Shown here piece by piece: positions 1-7,942 of a DNA stretch of 64,000 bases (positions are counted from its first letter, which is position 1; every line of letters begins with the position of its first letter). The stretch is taken from assembly GCF_014489635.1 (NCBI RefSeq), contig NZ_CP060828.1, positions 6,346,001 through 6,410,000 of the forward strand, in the 5' to 3' direction. This DNA comes from Streptomyces roseirectus. GTDB taxonomy: Bacteria; Actinomycetota; Actinomycetes; Streptomycetales; Streptomycetaceae. A program made the position numbers and the translations under genes. Below the pieces are notes generated by a model, which searched no databases, had not been told where the DNA came from, and worked only from the letters and a program-made list of their open reading frames with translations.

Positions 1-360
1 GGGCACGCCTGGCGGATCGCCGGGTGGATCTCGCTCGCCGTGTGGCGGTTCCTGGTCGGGGTGTTCCGGTGGGTGTTCGTCGAGCCCGTCCGGTGGGTCT
101 ACCGGACGGTGCTGACCCCCGTCGGTCACGTCGTGCGGGACGCCGTCCTGCGGCCCGCCGCCGAGGCCGCGCGGAGTGTGGGGAGGGTCACCCGGCAGGT
201 CCTCGGCGCCGCGCGCGAGACGGTACGGCAGACGCGGGCCGATCTGCGGCGGGCGCTGTTCGGGGGGCCACGGGAGAGGGAAGCGGTGGCTCGGCGGGAA
301 CCCGGGAGCGGCGAGGGACGTACTCTTGGTAGAAGTACGACCGCTCTCACTAAGGAATGA
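1..360 (+). CDS. C-terminal part of a hypothetical membrane-associated protein (5' end outside window)
   Basis: The frame is open from the first base and ends with TGA at 358-360, so only about 119 C-terminal residues are visible. It starts with a Trp/aromatic stretch in which short WRF/FRWVF/VRWVYRTV-type units recur over about the first 45 residues, suggesting amphipathic or membrane-contacting helices. A basic and acidic, probably disordered or coiled tail follows (many Arg and Glu). No catalytic motif is visible. It lies immediately upstream of a TIGR03936 gene on the same strand, so co-transcription is likely. Function unknown. An in-frame ATG-like restart cannot be excluded, but the unbroken upstream frame favours a truncated longer gene. 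Confidence 0.65.
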   Translation, partial: GHAWRIAGWISLAVWRFLVGVFRWVFVEPVRWVYRTVLTPVGHVVRDAVLRPAAEAARSVGRVTRQVLGAARETVRQTRADLRRALFGGPREREAVARREPGSGEGRTLGRSTTALTKE

Positions 361-408
361 CTGAAACTGGCGAAGCGACAGCCCGAAGGCCCGCCGCCCG
401 CTCCCGCG

Positions 409-1176
409 GTGCAGCGCATCCGACTGCGTTACACCAAGCGCGGCCGCCTCCGGTTCACCAGCCACCGTGACTTCCAGCGCGCCTTCGAGCGGGCGCTGCG
501 CCGCGCCGAGGTGCCCATGGCGTACTCGGCGGGGTTCACCCCGCACCCGAAGGTGTCGTACGCCAATGCCGCCCCCACCGGCACGGGCAGCGAGGCGGAG
601 TACCTGGAGATCGCGCTGACGGCGCGGCGGGACCCGCAGACCCTGCGGGAACTGCTCGACGAGTCGCTGCCGGACGGCCTCGACATCGTCGACGCCGTCG
701 AGGCCCGGACCTCGGGCCTGGCCGACCGGCTCACCGCGTCCGTGTGGGAGCTGCGGCTGGACGGCGTGGACCCGGCGGACGCCGGGAAAGCGGTGGACGC
801 GTTCAACGCGGCCGAGCTCGTCGAGGTCCAGCGGACCACCAAGAACGGCCTCAGGAATTTCGACGCCCGCGCCGCTGTCGTACACCTTGAAACAACACAG
901 AGTGAAACGGCTGATAGGCCGACCGACCAGCCCTGTGCGATACTGCGGCTGGTTGTTCGGCACGTGACGCCTGCCGTTCGACCCGACGACGTCCTGTCCG
1001 GTCTCCGCGCCGTGGCCGACCTGGCGCCGCCGGTCCCCGCAGCGGTGACCAGGCTGGCGCAGGGGCTGCTCGATGAAGAGACCGGCACGGTGACCGACCC
1101 GCTCGCGCCCGACCGCGAGGCATCGGAGGCCGGCTCCACAGCCGCACCGACCGCCGCCGCGAAGGCGCCGGTGTAG
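409..1176 (+). CDS. TIGR03936 family radical-SAM-associated protein (DUF2344)
   Basis: A 255-residue protein opening with QRIRLRYTKRGRLRF and the conserved blocks SHRDFQRAFERALRRA and YSAGFTPHPK, which identify the TIGR03936/DUF2344 family. In actinobacteria these genes sit beside a B12-binding radical SAM gene and the RNase E/G gene; in other phyla the domain is fused to the radical SAM protein. Biochemical role unknown. Start: GTG at 409 is the first ordinary start, but the frame is open to 361 and homologues I recall begin about 14 residues earlier. A CTG at 367 has a good AAGGA 10 nt upstream and may be the true start. The C-terminal 30 residues are Ala/Glu/Pro-rich and poorly conserved. 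Confidence 0.85.
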   Translation: MQRIRLRYTKRGRLRFTSHRDFQRAFERALRRAEVPMAYSAGFTPHPKVSYANAAPTGTGSEAEYLEIALTARRDPQTLRELLDESLPDGLDIVDAVEARTSGLADRLTASVWELRLDGVDPADAGKAVDAFNAAELVEVQRTTKNGLRNFDARAAVVHLETTQSETADRPTDQPCAILRLVVRHVTPAVRPDDVLSGLRAVADLAPPVPAAVTRLAQGLLDEETGTVTDPLAPDREASEAGSTAAPTAAAKAPV

Positions 1177-1271
1177 GGAAGGTCCCGCGAAGGACGGACG
1201 TCGTAGCGCCGCCCTCGTACTCGGGAGCCACCTGGGTCGGGCAGCGCACCGACCACAAGACTTTCGCCAGG

Positions 1272-1293
1272 CCGTACGCAACACGGCGTACGG
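1272..1293 (+). promoter_or_regulatory. Hairpin in the 5' leader of the RNase E/G gene
   Basis: The arms ccgtacgc (1272-1279) and gcgtacgg (1286-1293) form a perfect 8-bp stem with a 6-nt loop. It lies in the 275-nt gap (1177-1451) between the TIGR03936 gene and the RNase E/G start, which otherwise holds no gene I can support. RNase E in E. coli autoregulates through hairpins in its own 5' UTR. Whether this hairpin has such a role is inference only. Confidence 0.35.
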
Positions 1294-1451
1294 AACCGGC
1301 GAGACAGGACACGGAAAGCTCCCGTGCGGCGCCCGCGCCCCGGCGGCGGTGAACGCGACTCGCGTACCCGCGGACGTCAGCGGCGATCGGCCCTCATGGC
1401 TGACGCCGGACCAGGCGCGGCGCCCGGGAGCCTGACGGGAGAAACGCCCGC

Positions 1452-4400
1452 ATGCTCGAATCGACCGACCCCATCGAGGGTTCCGAACAGAACAACACCC
1501 CCAGCGACACCCTGCCGCCGCGTCGTCGGCGCCGTGCCGCGTCCCGCCCGGCGGGCCCGCCCACCGGCGCGGAGGGGGCCGCCCCGGCCATACAGGCCGA
1601 AGCCGAGACCGTCGTGGCCACGCCCGCGACGGAGACCGCCGCTGCTGCCGCTTCCGAGGAGCAGCCGGCCGAGGCCGCTCCCCGCGCCCGCCGCCGGGTC
1701 ACCCGCAAGGCGTCCGCGCCGGCCGGTGCCCCGAAGGCCGCCGAGGAGGCCGTGACGGCCACCGAGCCCACCGCTGAGCCCACCGCGCCCGTCGCGGTCG
1801 AGCCCGCTGTCGCAGAGGACGCTGAGACCCCCGCCCCGCGCACCCGGCGCCGGGCGACCCGCAAGGCGTCCGCGCCCGCCGGCGCCCCCAAGGCCGCCGG
1901 CGCCCCCAAGGCCGCCGACGTCACCGAGGCCCCCGCGCCTGTCGAGCCGCCCGTCGAGGTCCCCGCGCCCGCCGCCGTCGTCGAGGCGCCGGTCGTCGAG
2001 GAGGCCGTCGCCGAGGACACCGGCTCGCGCCGGCGCCGCCGTGTCACGCGCCGGGTGACCGCGCCCGCCGGCACGCCCGAGGGCGAGGCCACCGTGGAGC
2101 AGACCCCGGCCGCCGAGGCCGAGACGTCCGCGCCCGCCGCTGCCGCCCCCGCCGAGCAGGCCGAGGTGCGCGCCCCCAAGGCCGCCGCCGCACGGACCCG
2201 CACCCCCAAGGCCCCCGCCGCAGAGGCCCCGGCCTCGGACGACGCCGCCCCGCGCCGGTCCCGTCGCCGGGTCGTCAGCAAGGCGGCCGGTGGGTTCTCC
2301 GAGTCCGCTGCCGCCGTCGACGAGTCGCCGAAGCGCCCCGCGCGCCCGGCCGTCGCCGTCTTCCAGGCGCCCGTGTTCACCGAGCCGAAGTTCCAGACGC
2401 CCGAGCGCGCGGCGGCCGAGGCCGCTGCCGCCGTGGTGGAGCCGGAGCCCGAGGCCGAGCTGGACGCCGAGATCGAGGCCGAGGTCACCGAGGCCGAGGC
2501 CGTCGAGGCGCCGGTCGTCGAGGAGCCCGCCGAGCCCGCCGGTTCGCGCCGCCGTCGCCGCCGTCGCGGTGCCGCCCCCGTCGAGGAGCCGGCCGCCGAG
2601 CAGCCCGTCGTCGAGCAGCCCGTCGTCGAGGACGAGCCCGAGGAGGCGGACGACGCCGAGGACTCCGTCGACGACGAGGCCGAGGAGACCGGTTCGCGCC
2701 GTCGCCGCCGTCGCGGTGGCCGTCGCCGGCGCCGCGGTGAGGCGTTCGACGAGGACGCCGACGAGCTGGCCGCCGAGCAGGCTGAGCAGGATGCCGAGGA
2801 CACCGCCGAGCAGGAGACCGAGGACGACGCGGACGTCGATGAGGGTGCCGCCGGTTCCACCGCCGGTTCGCGCCGTCGGCGCCGTCGGCGTCGTCGCGCC
2901 GGAGACTCCGGTGCCGAGGTCGAGCCCGGTGACGGCGACCCCGAGCGGACCGTCGTCAAGGTGCGTGAGCCGCGCAAGCAGGCCGAGCCGTCGGACGAGG
3001 TGCAGTCGATCAAGGGGTCGACGCGCCTTGAGGCGAAGAAGCAGCGCCGCCGCGAGGGGCGCGAGCAGGGGCGCCGGCGCGTGCCGATCATCACGGAGGC
3101 CGAGTTCCTGGCCCGCCGTGAGGCCGTCGAGCGCGTCATGGTCGTCCGGCAGAGCCACGAGCGCACGCAGATCGGCGTCCTGGAGGACGGGGTGCTCGTC
3201 GAGCACTACGTCAACAAGGAGCAGTCGACGTCGTACGTCGGCAACGTCTACCTGGGCAAGGTCCAGAACGTGCTGCCGTCCATGGAGGCCGCGTTCATCG
3301 ACATCGGCAAGGGGCGCAACGCCGTCCTGTACGCCGGTGAGGTCAACTTCGAGGCGCTGGGGATGGCCAACGGGCCCCGGCGCATCGAGTCGGCGCTGAA
3401 GTCGGGCCAGTCGGTGCTCGTGCAGGTCACCAAGGACCCGATCGGGCACAAGGGCGCGCGTCTGACCAGCCAGGTCTCGCTGCCGGGGCGCTACCTCGTG
3501 TACGTCCCCGAGGGCTCGATGACCGGCATCAGCCGCAAGCTGCCCGACACCGAGCGGGCGCGCCTGAAGACGATCCTCAAGAAGATCGTCCCCGAGGACG
3601 CGGGCGTCATCGTGCGCACGGCGGCCGAGGGCGCGAGCGAGGACGAGCTGCGCCGTGACGTCGAACGGCTCCAGGCGCAGTGGGAGGAGATCCAGAAGAA
3701 GGCCAAGACCGGCAACGCGCCCGCGCTGCTGTACGGCGAGCCCGACATGACCGTCCGGGTCGTGCGGGACATCTTCAACGAGGACTTCACCAAGGTCGTC
3801 GTCAGCGGTGACGACGCCTGGCAGACCATCCACGGGTACGTGTCGCACGTCGCGCCGGACCTCGCCGGGCGGCTGTCGCGGTGGACGTCCGAGGTCGACG
3901 TCTTCGCGACGTACCGGATCGACGAGCAGCTGGCCAAGGCGCTGGATCGCAAGGTGTGGCTGCCGAGCGGTGGCTCGCTGGTGATCGACCGGACCGAGGC
4001 GATGGTCGTCGTCGACGTCAACACCGGGAAGTTCACCGGGCAGGGCGGCAACCTCGAAGAGACCGTCACACGCAACAACCTGGAGGCGGCCGAGGAGATC
4101 GTCCGTCAGCTGCGGCTGCGGGACCTCGGCGGGATCATCGTCATCGACTTCATCGACATGGTCCTGGAGTCGAACCGGGACCTCGTGCTGCGGCGCCTGC
4201 TCGAATGCCTCGGGCGGGACCGGACGAAGCACCAGGTCGCCGAGGTGACGTCGCTCGGGCTCGTGCAGATGACGCGCAAGCGGGTCGGGCAGGGGCTGCT
4301 CGAGTCCTTCTCCGAGACGTGCGTGCACTGCAACGGGCGGGGTGTGATCGTGCACCTCGACCAGCCGTCGGCGTCCGGGGGCAAGCGGAAGAAGCGGGGG

Positions 4401-5366
4401 CGCGGGGGCGACGAGCACGAGCACGTCGAGGCCGTCGCCATGCCGGCGCCGGTGCCGTTCGCGGAGGAGAGTGTGGCGGAGGTCGCCGCTGAGGTGGCCG
4501 CGCCGGTCGCTCTCGCCTCGCCCGAGTTCGAGCCTGACGAGGAGCTGTTCAGCAGCGTCGCCGAGGCTGAGGCCGCGGCGTCGCGGGGGCGGGGGAGGCG
4601 GCGGGCCAGCCGTCGGGTCTCGTCGCCCGCGGGGGCTGGGCGTAAGGGGCGGGTCGCGGAGGAATCCGTGACCGAGGCGCCTGCTGCCGCTGAGGCCCCG
4701 GTCGCCGCTGCTGAGGTGGTGGCCGATCCGGTGGCCGTCGAGGATCCGGTGGCGCCGGTCGTCGAGGAAGCCGCGCCGGTGGTCGAGGAGACCGCGCCGG
4801 TGGTCGAAGAGGCTGCCGCGCCTGTCGAGGCCGCTGCTGTGGCTGCCGCTGAGCCTGCGGGGCGTCCGCGTCGGCGGGCCACGCGGAAGGCGTCCGCGCC
4901 GGCGGGGTCGCCCGCTGGGGCCGAGGCCGCTGTGGTGACGGTCGTCGAGGCGGCTGCTCCGGTGGAGCCGGTTGCCGAGGTCGCCTCGGGGCCGGTTGCC
5001 GAGGTTGCGGCGCCTGCGCGTCCGCGTCGGCGGGCCGTGCGGGAGGTTGCGGCGCCGAGTTCTTCCGAAGAGGCGGCGGTTGTGGTGGTGCCGGCGGCTT
5101 CGGAGGCGGGTGCCGGGGCTGAGGCTGAGGCGCCGGTCAAGAAGACCGCTGCGCGGAAGACGGCCAAGAAGGCCACGGCGAAGAAGGCCGCTACCGCGAA
5201 GAAGACGGCGGCCAAGAAGACGACCACGGCTGCGAAGAAGACCGCGGCGAAGAAGACGACGGCCAAGAAGGCGACTAAGGCTGCGGCGAAGAAGACCGCT
5301 GCGGCTGAGCAGGCGGCTGCGCCGTCGGTGTCGGCTTCGGCGTCTGCTTCGGCTGACGAGAGCTGA
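1452..5366 (+). CDS. rne: Ribonuclease E/G family endoribonuclease, very long form
   Basis: A 1304-residue endoribonuclease for mRNA turnover and rRNA/tRNA processing. Residues 1 to about 540 are low-complexity Ala/Pro/Glu with Arg clusters and repeated RRRxTRKASAPAG motifs (about residues 80, 133 and 195). The catalytic core follows: an S1 RNA-binding region around 565-660 (YVGNVYLGKVQNVLP), the DNase I-like part with the two metal-binding Asp at D855 (VVVDVNTGKF) and D899 (IVIDFIDM), and a Zn-link type CxxC at C957/C960 (CVHC). The C-terminus repeats the RRRATRKASAPAG motif (about 1138) and ends in a histone-like Lys/Ala tail (about 1225-1295). Disordered arms on both sides of the core fit the Streptomyces RNase E/G (RNase ES) arrangement, where they serve as a scaffold, for example for PNPase. 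The ATG at 1452 is preceded by a GGGAG-like site. Confidence 0.93.
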   Translation: MLESTDPIEGSEQNNTPSDTLPPRRRRRAASRPAGPPTGAEGAAPAIQAEAETVVATPATETAAAAASEEQPAEAAPRARRRVTRKASAPAGAPKAAEEAVTATEPTAEPTAPVAVEPAVAEDAETPAPRTRRRATRKASAPAGAPKAAGAPKAADVTEAPAPVEPPVEVPAPAAVVEAPVVEEAVAEDTGSRRRRRVTRRVTAPAGTPEGEATVEQTPAAEAETSAPAAAAPAEQAEVRAPKAAAARTRTPKAPAAEAPASDDAAPRRSRRRVVSKAAGGFSESAAAVDESPKRPARPAVAVFQAPVFTEPKFQTPERAAAEAAAAVVEPEPEAELDAEIEAEVTEAEAVEAPVVEEPAEPAGSRRRRRRRGAAPVEEPAAEQPVVEQPVVEDEPEEADDAEDSVDDEAEETGSRRRRRRGGRRRRRGEAFDEDADELAAEQAEQDAEDTAEQETEDDADVDEGAAGSTAGSRRRRRRRRRAGDSGAEVEPGDGDPERTVVKVREPRKQAEPSDEVQSIKGSTRLEAKKQRRREGREQGRRRVPIITEAEFLARREAVERVMVVRQSHERTQIGVLEDGVLVEHYVNKEQSTSYVGNVYLGKVQNVLPSMEAAFIDIGKGRNAVLYAGEVNFEALGMANGPRRIESALKSGQSVLVQVTKDPIGHKGARLTSQVSLPGRYLVYVPEGSMTGISRKLPDTERARLKTILKKIVPEDAGVIVRTAAEGASEDELRRDVERLQAQWEEIQKKAKTGNAPALLYGEPDMTVRVVRDIFNEDFTKVVVSGDDAWQTIHGYVSHVAPDLAGRLSRWTSEVDVFATYRIDEQLAKALDRKVWLPSGGSLVIDRTEAMVVVDVNTGKFTGQGGNLEETVTRNNLEAAEEIVRQLRLRDLGGIIVIDFIDMVLESNRDLVLRRLLECLGRDRTKHQVAEVTSLGLVQMTRKRVGQGLLESFSETCVHCNGRGVIVHLDQPSASGGKRKKRGRGGDEHEHVEAVAMPAPVPFAEESVAEVAAEVAAPVALASPEFEPDEELFSSVAEAEAAASRGRGRRRASRRVSSPAGAGRKGRVAEESVTEAPAAAEAPVAAAEVVADPVAVEDPVAPVVEEAAPVVEETAPVVEEAAAPVEAAAVAAAEPAGRPRRRATRKASAPAGSPAGAEAAVVTVVEAAAPVEPVAEVASGPVAEVAAPARPRRRAVREVAAPSSSEEAAVVVVPAASEAGAGAEAEAPVKKTAARKTAKKATAKKAATAKKTAAKKTTTAAKKTAAKKTTAKKATKAAAKKTAAAEQAAAPSVSASASASADES

Positions 5367-5457
5367 GTCGTTCGGCCCGGCATTTCCTGTGGAGCGGGTT
5401 GCTTCGCAGGGGGTGCCGGGCTTTGTCGTGGGGCGGCTGCGGGTCTGATGTGGCTTG

Positions 5458-5490
5458 TCGCGCAGTTCCCCGCGCCCCTAAAGAACAGGG
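5458..5490. repeat. Streptomyces intergenic interspersed repeat (GCGCAGTTCCCCGCGCCCC type)
   Basis: The sequence cgcagttccccgcgccccta at 5461-5480, followed by aaagaacaggg, matches a short element that I recall as being scattered through Streptomyces intergenic regions, often just downstream of genes. Here it lies about 95 bp after the RNase E/G stop. It may act as a transcript-end structure, but the hairpin is weak. Copy number in this genome is not known from this window. Confidence 0.5.
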
Positions 5491-5531
5491 CGTTGCCCAG
5501 GCGTCTGTTCAGCTGCTGGCCATCGCCCGGT

Positions 5532-5561
5532 TTGACCATTGGGTGGGCTAGCTCGTAGCCT
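5532..5561 (+). promoter_or_regulatory. Candidate housekeeping promoter for rplU-rpmA
   Basis: TTGACC (5532-5537), an 18-nt spacer and TAGCCT (5556-5561) match the Streptomyces vegetative consensus TTGAC-N(17-18)-TAgnnT. This would give a leader of about 140 nt before rplU. The rest of the 340-bp gap between the RNase E/G gene and rplU (5367-5706) holds the interspersed repeat and no supportable gene. L21 operons in other bacteria carry autoregulatory leaders, but no specific structure was recognised here. Confidence 0.45.
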
Positions 5562-5706
5562 TGGTCGTCGGCGTGTTTTTTGTGCGCCACATCCCCGTAA
5601 ACCTCTTCCTTCCGGGTGCGGCTCGTGACCGGGAGAGGCTGCTCCGTGACTTCACCGGGTGGCTGGCCTGCGGGGGTGCCGTTTTCCGAGCGAAAGAGAG
5701 ATCCGC

Positions 5707-6027
5707 GTGTACGCCATCGTGCGCAGCGGTGGTCGCCAGCACAAGGTTGCTGTCGGCGACATCGTTGAGGTTGACAAGATTTCCACTGCCAAGGTTGGCG
5801 ACACGGTCGAGCTCTCGACCCTGCTCGTTGTCGACGGCGAGTCCGTGACCAGCGACCCGTGGGTGCTGGCCGGGATCAAGGTCCAGGCCGAGGTCGTGGA
5901 CCACCACAAGGGTGTGAAGATCGACATCCTTCGCTACAAGAACAAGACCGGCTACCGCCGTCGCCAGGGTCACCGTCAGCAGTACACGGCGATCAAGGTC
6001 ACGTCCATCCCGACGGCCGCGAAGTAA
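5707..6027 (+). CDS. rplU: 50S ribosomal protein L21
   Basis: A 106-residue L21 protein, a normal length for actinobacteria, starting [18 protein letters not shown] and containing the conserved [14 protein letters not shown] segment near the C-terminus that contacts 23S rRNA. The GTG start at 5707 is chosen because the family begins exactly there, and a purine-rich AAAGAGAG site lies 6-13 nt upstream. The frame is open further upstream, but that extension has no family similarity. The stop is 14 bp before rpmA, so the two genes are very probably one transcript. Confidence 0.97.
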   Translation: MYAIVRSGGRQHKVAVGDIVEVDKISTAKVGDTVELSTLLVVDGESVTSDPWVLAGIKVQAEVVDHHKGVKIDILRYKNKTGYRRRQGHRQQYTAIKVTSIPTAAK

Positions 6028-6041
6028 AGAGGGACTGAGCA

Positions 6042-6296
6042 ATGGCACACAAGAAGGGCGCATCGTCCACCCGGAACGGTCGCGACTCCAATGCCCAGCG
6101 GCTCGGCGTGAAGCGCTTCGGCGGTCAGGTCGTCAACGCGGGTGAGATCCTGGTCCGTCAGCGCGGCACGCACTTCCACCCGGGTTCGGGTGTCGGTCGT
6201 GGCGGCGACGACACGCTGTTCGCGCTCCAGCCCGGTGCGGTGGAGTTCGGTACGTTCCGTGGCCGCAAGGTCGTGAACATCGTTCCGGTCGCCTGA
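6042..6296 (+). CDS. rpmA: 50S ribosomal protein L27
   Basis: An 84-residue L27 with the standard start [19 protein letters not shown] and the GGDDTLFAL block. Its N-terminal tail reaches the peptidyl transferase centre. It starts directly at Ala2-His with no cleavable N-terminal extension of the kind found in some Firmicutes. The ATG at 6042 is preceded by GAGGGACTGAGCA. It forms the usual rplU-rpmA-obg block, and a strong hairpin downstream separates it from obg. Confidence 0.97.
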   Translation: MAHKKGASSTRNGRDSNAQRLGVKRFGGQVVNAGEILVRQRGTHFHPGSGVGRGGDDTLFALQPGAVEFGTFRGRKVVNIVPVA

Positions 6297-6321
6297 ATCG
6301 GCTGATTCGGAAAGCTTCGCG

Positions 6322-6363
6322 AGGCGGACCTCACTTCCCGTTCGGGAAGGCGGGTCCGCCTTT
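6322..6363 (+). terminator. Hairpin terminator or attenuator between rpmA and obg
   Basis: Outer arms aggcggacc (6322-6330) and ggtccgcct (6353-6361) pair perfectly. An inner stem cttccc/gggaag (6334-6339/6344-6349) closes a 4-nt loop, and a short T run follows. The structure probably ends or reduces the abundant L21-L27 transcript before the lower-expressed obg gene. Confidence 0.7.
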
Positions 6364-6412
6364 CGCGTGTTGGTATAGGCAACACCCTGTTTCTTCTTTG
6401 GAGGCACCTACC

Positions 6413-7849
6413 ATGACCACCTTCGTGGACCGCGTCGAACTGCATGTCGCCGCGGGTAACGGAGGTCACGGCTGTGCCTCCGTCCACCGCGAGAAGTTCA
6501 AGCCGCTCGGCGGGCCCGACGGCGGGAACGGGGGACGCGGCGGTGACGTGATCCTCACGGTCGACCAGTCCGTGACGACGCTGCTCGAATACCACCACTC
6601 CCCGCACCGCAAGGCGACCAACGGCAAGCCCGGCGAGGGCGGCAACCGGCAGGGCAAGGACGGCCAGGACCTGGTCCTGACGGTCCCGGACGGCACGGTC
6701 GTCCTGGACAAGGCGGGCAACGTCCTCGCGGACCTCGTCGGCCACGGCACCTCGTACGTCGCCGCGCAGGGCGGCCGGGGCGGCCTCGGGAACGCGGCGC
6801 TGGCGTCGGCCCGCCGCAAGGCGCCCGGGTTCGCGCTGCTGGGCGTGCCGGGTGACGTCCAGGACATCGTCCTCGAACTGAAGACGGTCGCGGACGTCGC
6901 GCTCGTCGGGTACCCGAGCGCGGGGAAGTCGTCGCTGATCTCGGTGCTGTCGGCGGCGAAGCCGAAGATCGCCGACTACCCGTTCACGACGCTGGTCCCC
7001 AACCTCGGTGTGGTGACGGCCGGTTCGACGGTCTACACGATCGCGGACGTCCCCGGCCTCATCCCCGGCGCCAGCCAGGGCAAGGGGCTCGGCCTGGAGT
7101 TCCTGCGGCACGTCGAGCGGTGCAGTGTCCTCGTGCACGTCCTCGACACGGCGACGCTGGAGTCCGAGCGCGACCCCCTCTCCGACCTCGACGTCATCGA
7201 GGAGGAGCTGAGGCAGTACGGCGGGCTGGGCGACCGGCCGCGGATCGTCGTCCTCAACAAGACCGACATCCCCGACGGCAAGGACCTCGCGGAGATGGTC
7301 CGCCCCGACCTGGAGGCGCGCGGCTACCGCGTCTTCGAGGTGTCCGCCGTCGCACACCTCGGCCTGCGCGAACTCTCCTTCGCCCTCGCCGAGTTGGTGG
7401 GCAGGGCGCGGGCCGCGAAGCCGAAGGAGGAGGCGACCCGGATCGTCATCCGGCCCAAGGCCGTGGACGACGCCGGCTTCACCGTCGTGCGCGAGGAGGA
7501 CGGGCTCTACCGGGTCCGGGGCGAGAAGCCCGAGCGCTGGATCCGCCAGACCGACTTCAACAACGACGAGGCCGTCGGCTACCTCGCCGACCGCCTCAAC
7601 CGCCTCGGCGTCGAGGACGAACTCCTGAAGGCGGGCGCCCGCTCCGGCGACGGCGTCGCCATCGGCCCCGAGGACAACGCGGTCGTCTTCGACTGGGAGC
7701 CCACCGTCATGGCCGGCGCCGAAATGCTCGGCCGCCGAGGCGAGGACCACCGCTTCGAGGCCCCCCGCCCCGCGACCCAGCGCCGCCGCGACAAGCAGGC
7801 GGAACGGGACGAGGCGACCCAGGAGTTCGAGGGCTTCGAGCCGTTCTGA
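6413..7849 (+). CDS. obgE: GTPase Obg (ObgE/CgtA)
   Basis: A 478-residue GTPase that associates with the 50S subunit. Three parts are visible: the Gly-rich Obg fold (residues 1-160, with [10 protein letters not shown]), the G domain with P-loop GYPSAGKSS (166-174), the FTTLVPNLG switch, DVPGLIPGA and NKTD, and a C-terminal OCT domain followed by an acidic/charged tail typical of actinobacteria. In S. coelicolor Obg is essential and influences the onset of aerial growth (established work). The start at ATG 6413 is preceded by TTGGAGGCACCTACC. A TTG 15 nt further upstream is in frame but lacks family support. Confidence 0.96.
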   Translation: MTTFVDRVELHVAAGNGGHGCASVHREKFKPLGGPDGGNGGRGGDVILTVDQSVTTLLEYHHSPHRKATNGKPGEGGNRQGKDGQDLVLTVPDGTVVLDKAGNVLADLVGHGTSYVAAQGGRGGLGNAALASARRKAPGFALLGVPGDVQDIVLELKTVADVALVGYPSAGKSSLISVLSAAKPKIADYPFTTLVPNLGVVTAGSTVYTIADVPGLIPGASQGKGLGLEFLRHVERCSVLVHVLDTATLESERDPLSDLDVIEEELRQYGGLGDRPRIVVLNKTDIPDGKDLAEMVRPDLEARGYRVFEVSAVAHLGLRELSFALAELVGRARAAKPKEEATRIVIRPKAVDDAGFTVVREEDGLYRVRGEKPERWIRQTDFNNDEAVGYLADRLNRLGVEDELLKAGARSGDGVAIGPEDNAVVFDWEPTVMAGAEMLGRRGEDHRFEAPRPATQRRRDKQAERDEATQEFEGFEPF

Positions 7850-7876
7850 GCCGCTGATCCACGCCGCTCACCAGAC

Positions 7877-7930
7877 AGCGAAAGGGCCCGCCCACTGTCC
7901 CTCCGGGGGAAGTGGGCGGGCCCTTTCGCT
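7877..7930. terminator. Bidirectional terminator between obg and the convergent envelope cluster
   Basis: A perfect 20-bp inverted repeat: agcgaaagggcccgcccact (7877-7896) and its exact complement at 7911-7930, with a 14-nt loop. The arms begin and end with A/T-rich tracts (AAAGGG, CCCTTT), so it can act on both strands. It sits 27 bp past the obg stop and 13 bp before the end of the leftward gene. Confidence 0.85.
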
Positions 7931-7942
7931 GTGCGGTGTGTC

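Noticed and set aside
1377..4424. 1015-residue minus-strand open frame opposite the RNase E/G gene
   Set aside because: Low-complexity mirror of the Arg/Ala-rich coding strand with no ribosome binding site or family similarity.
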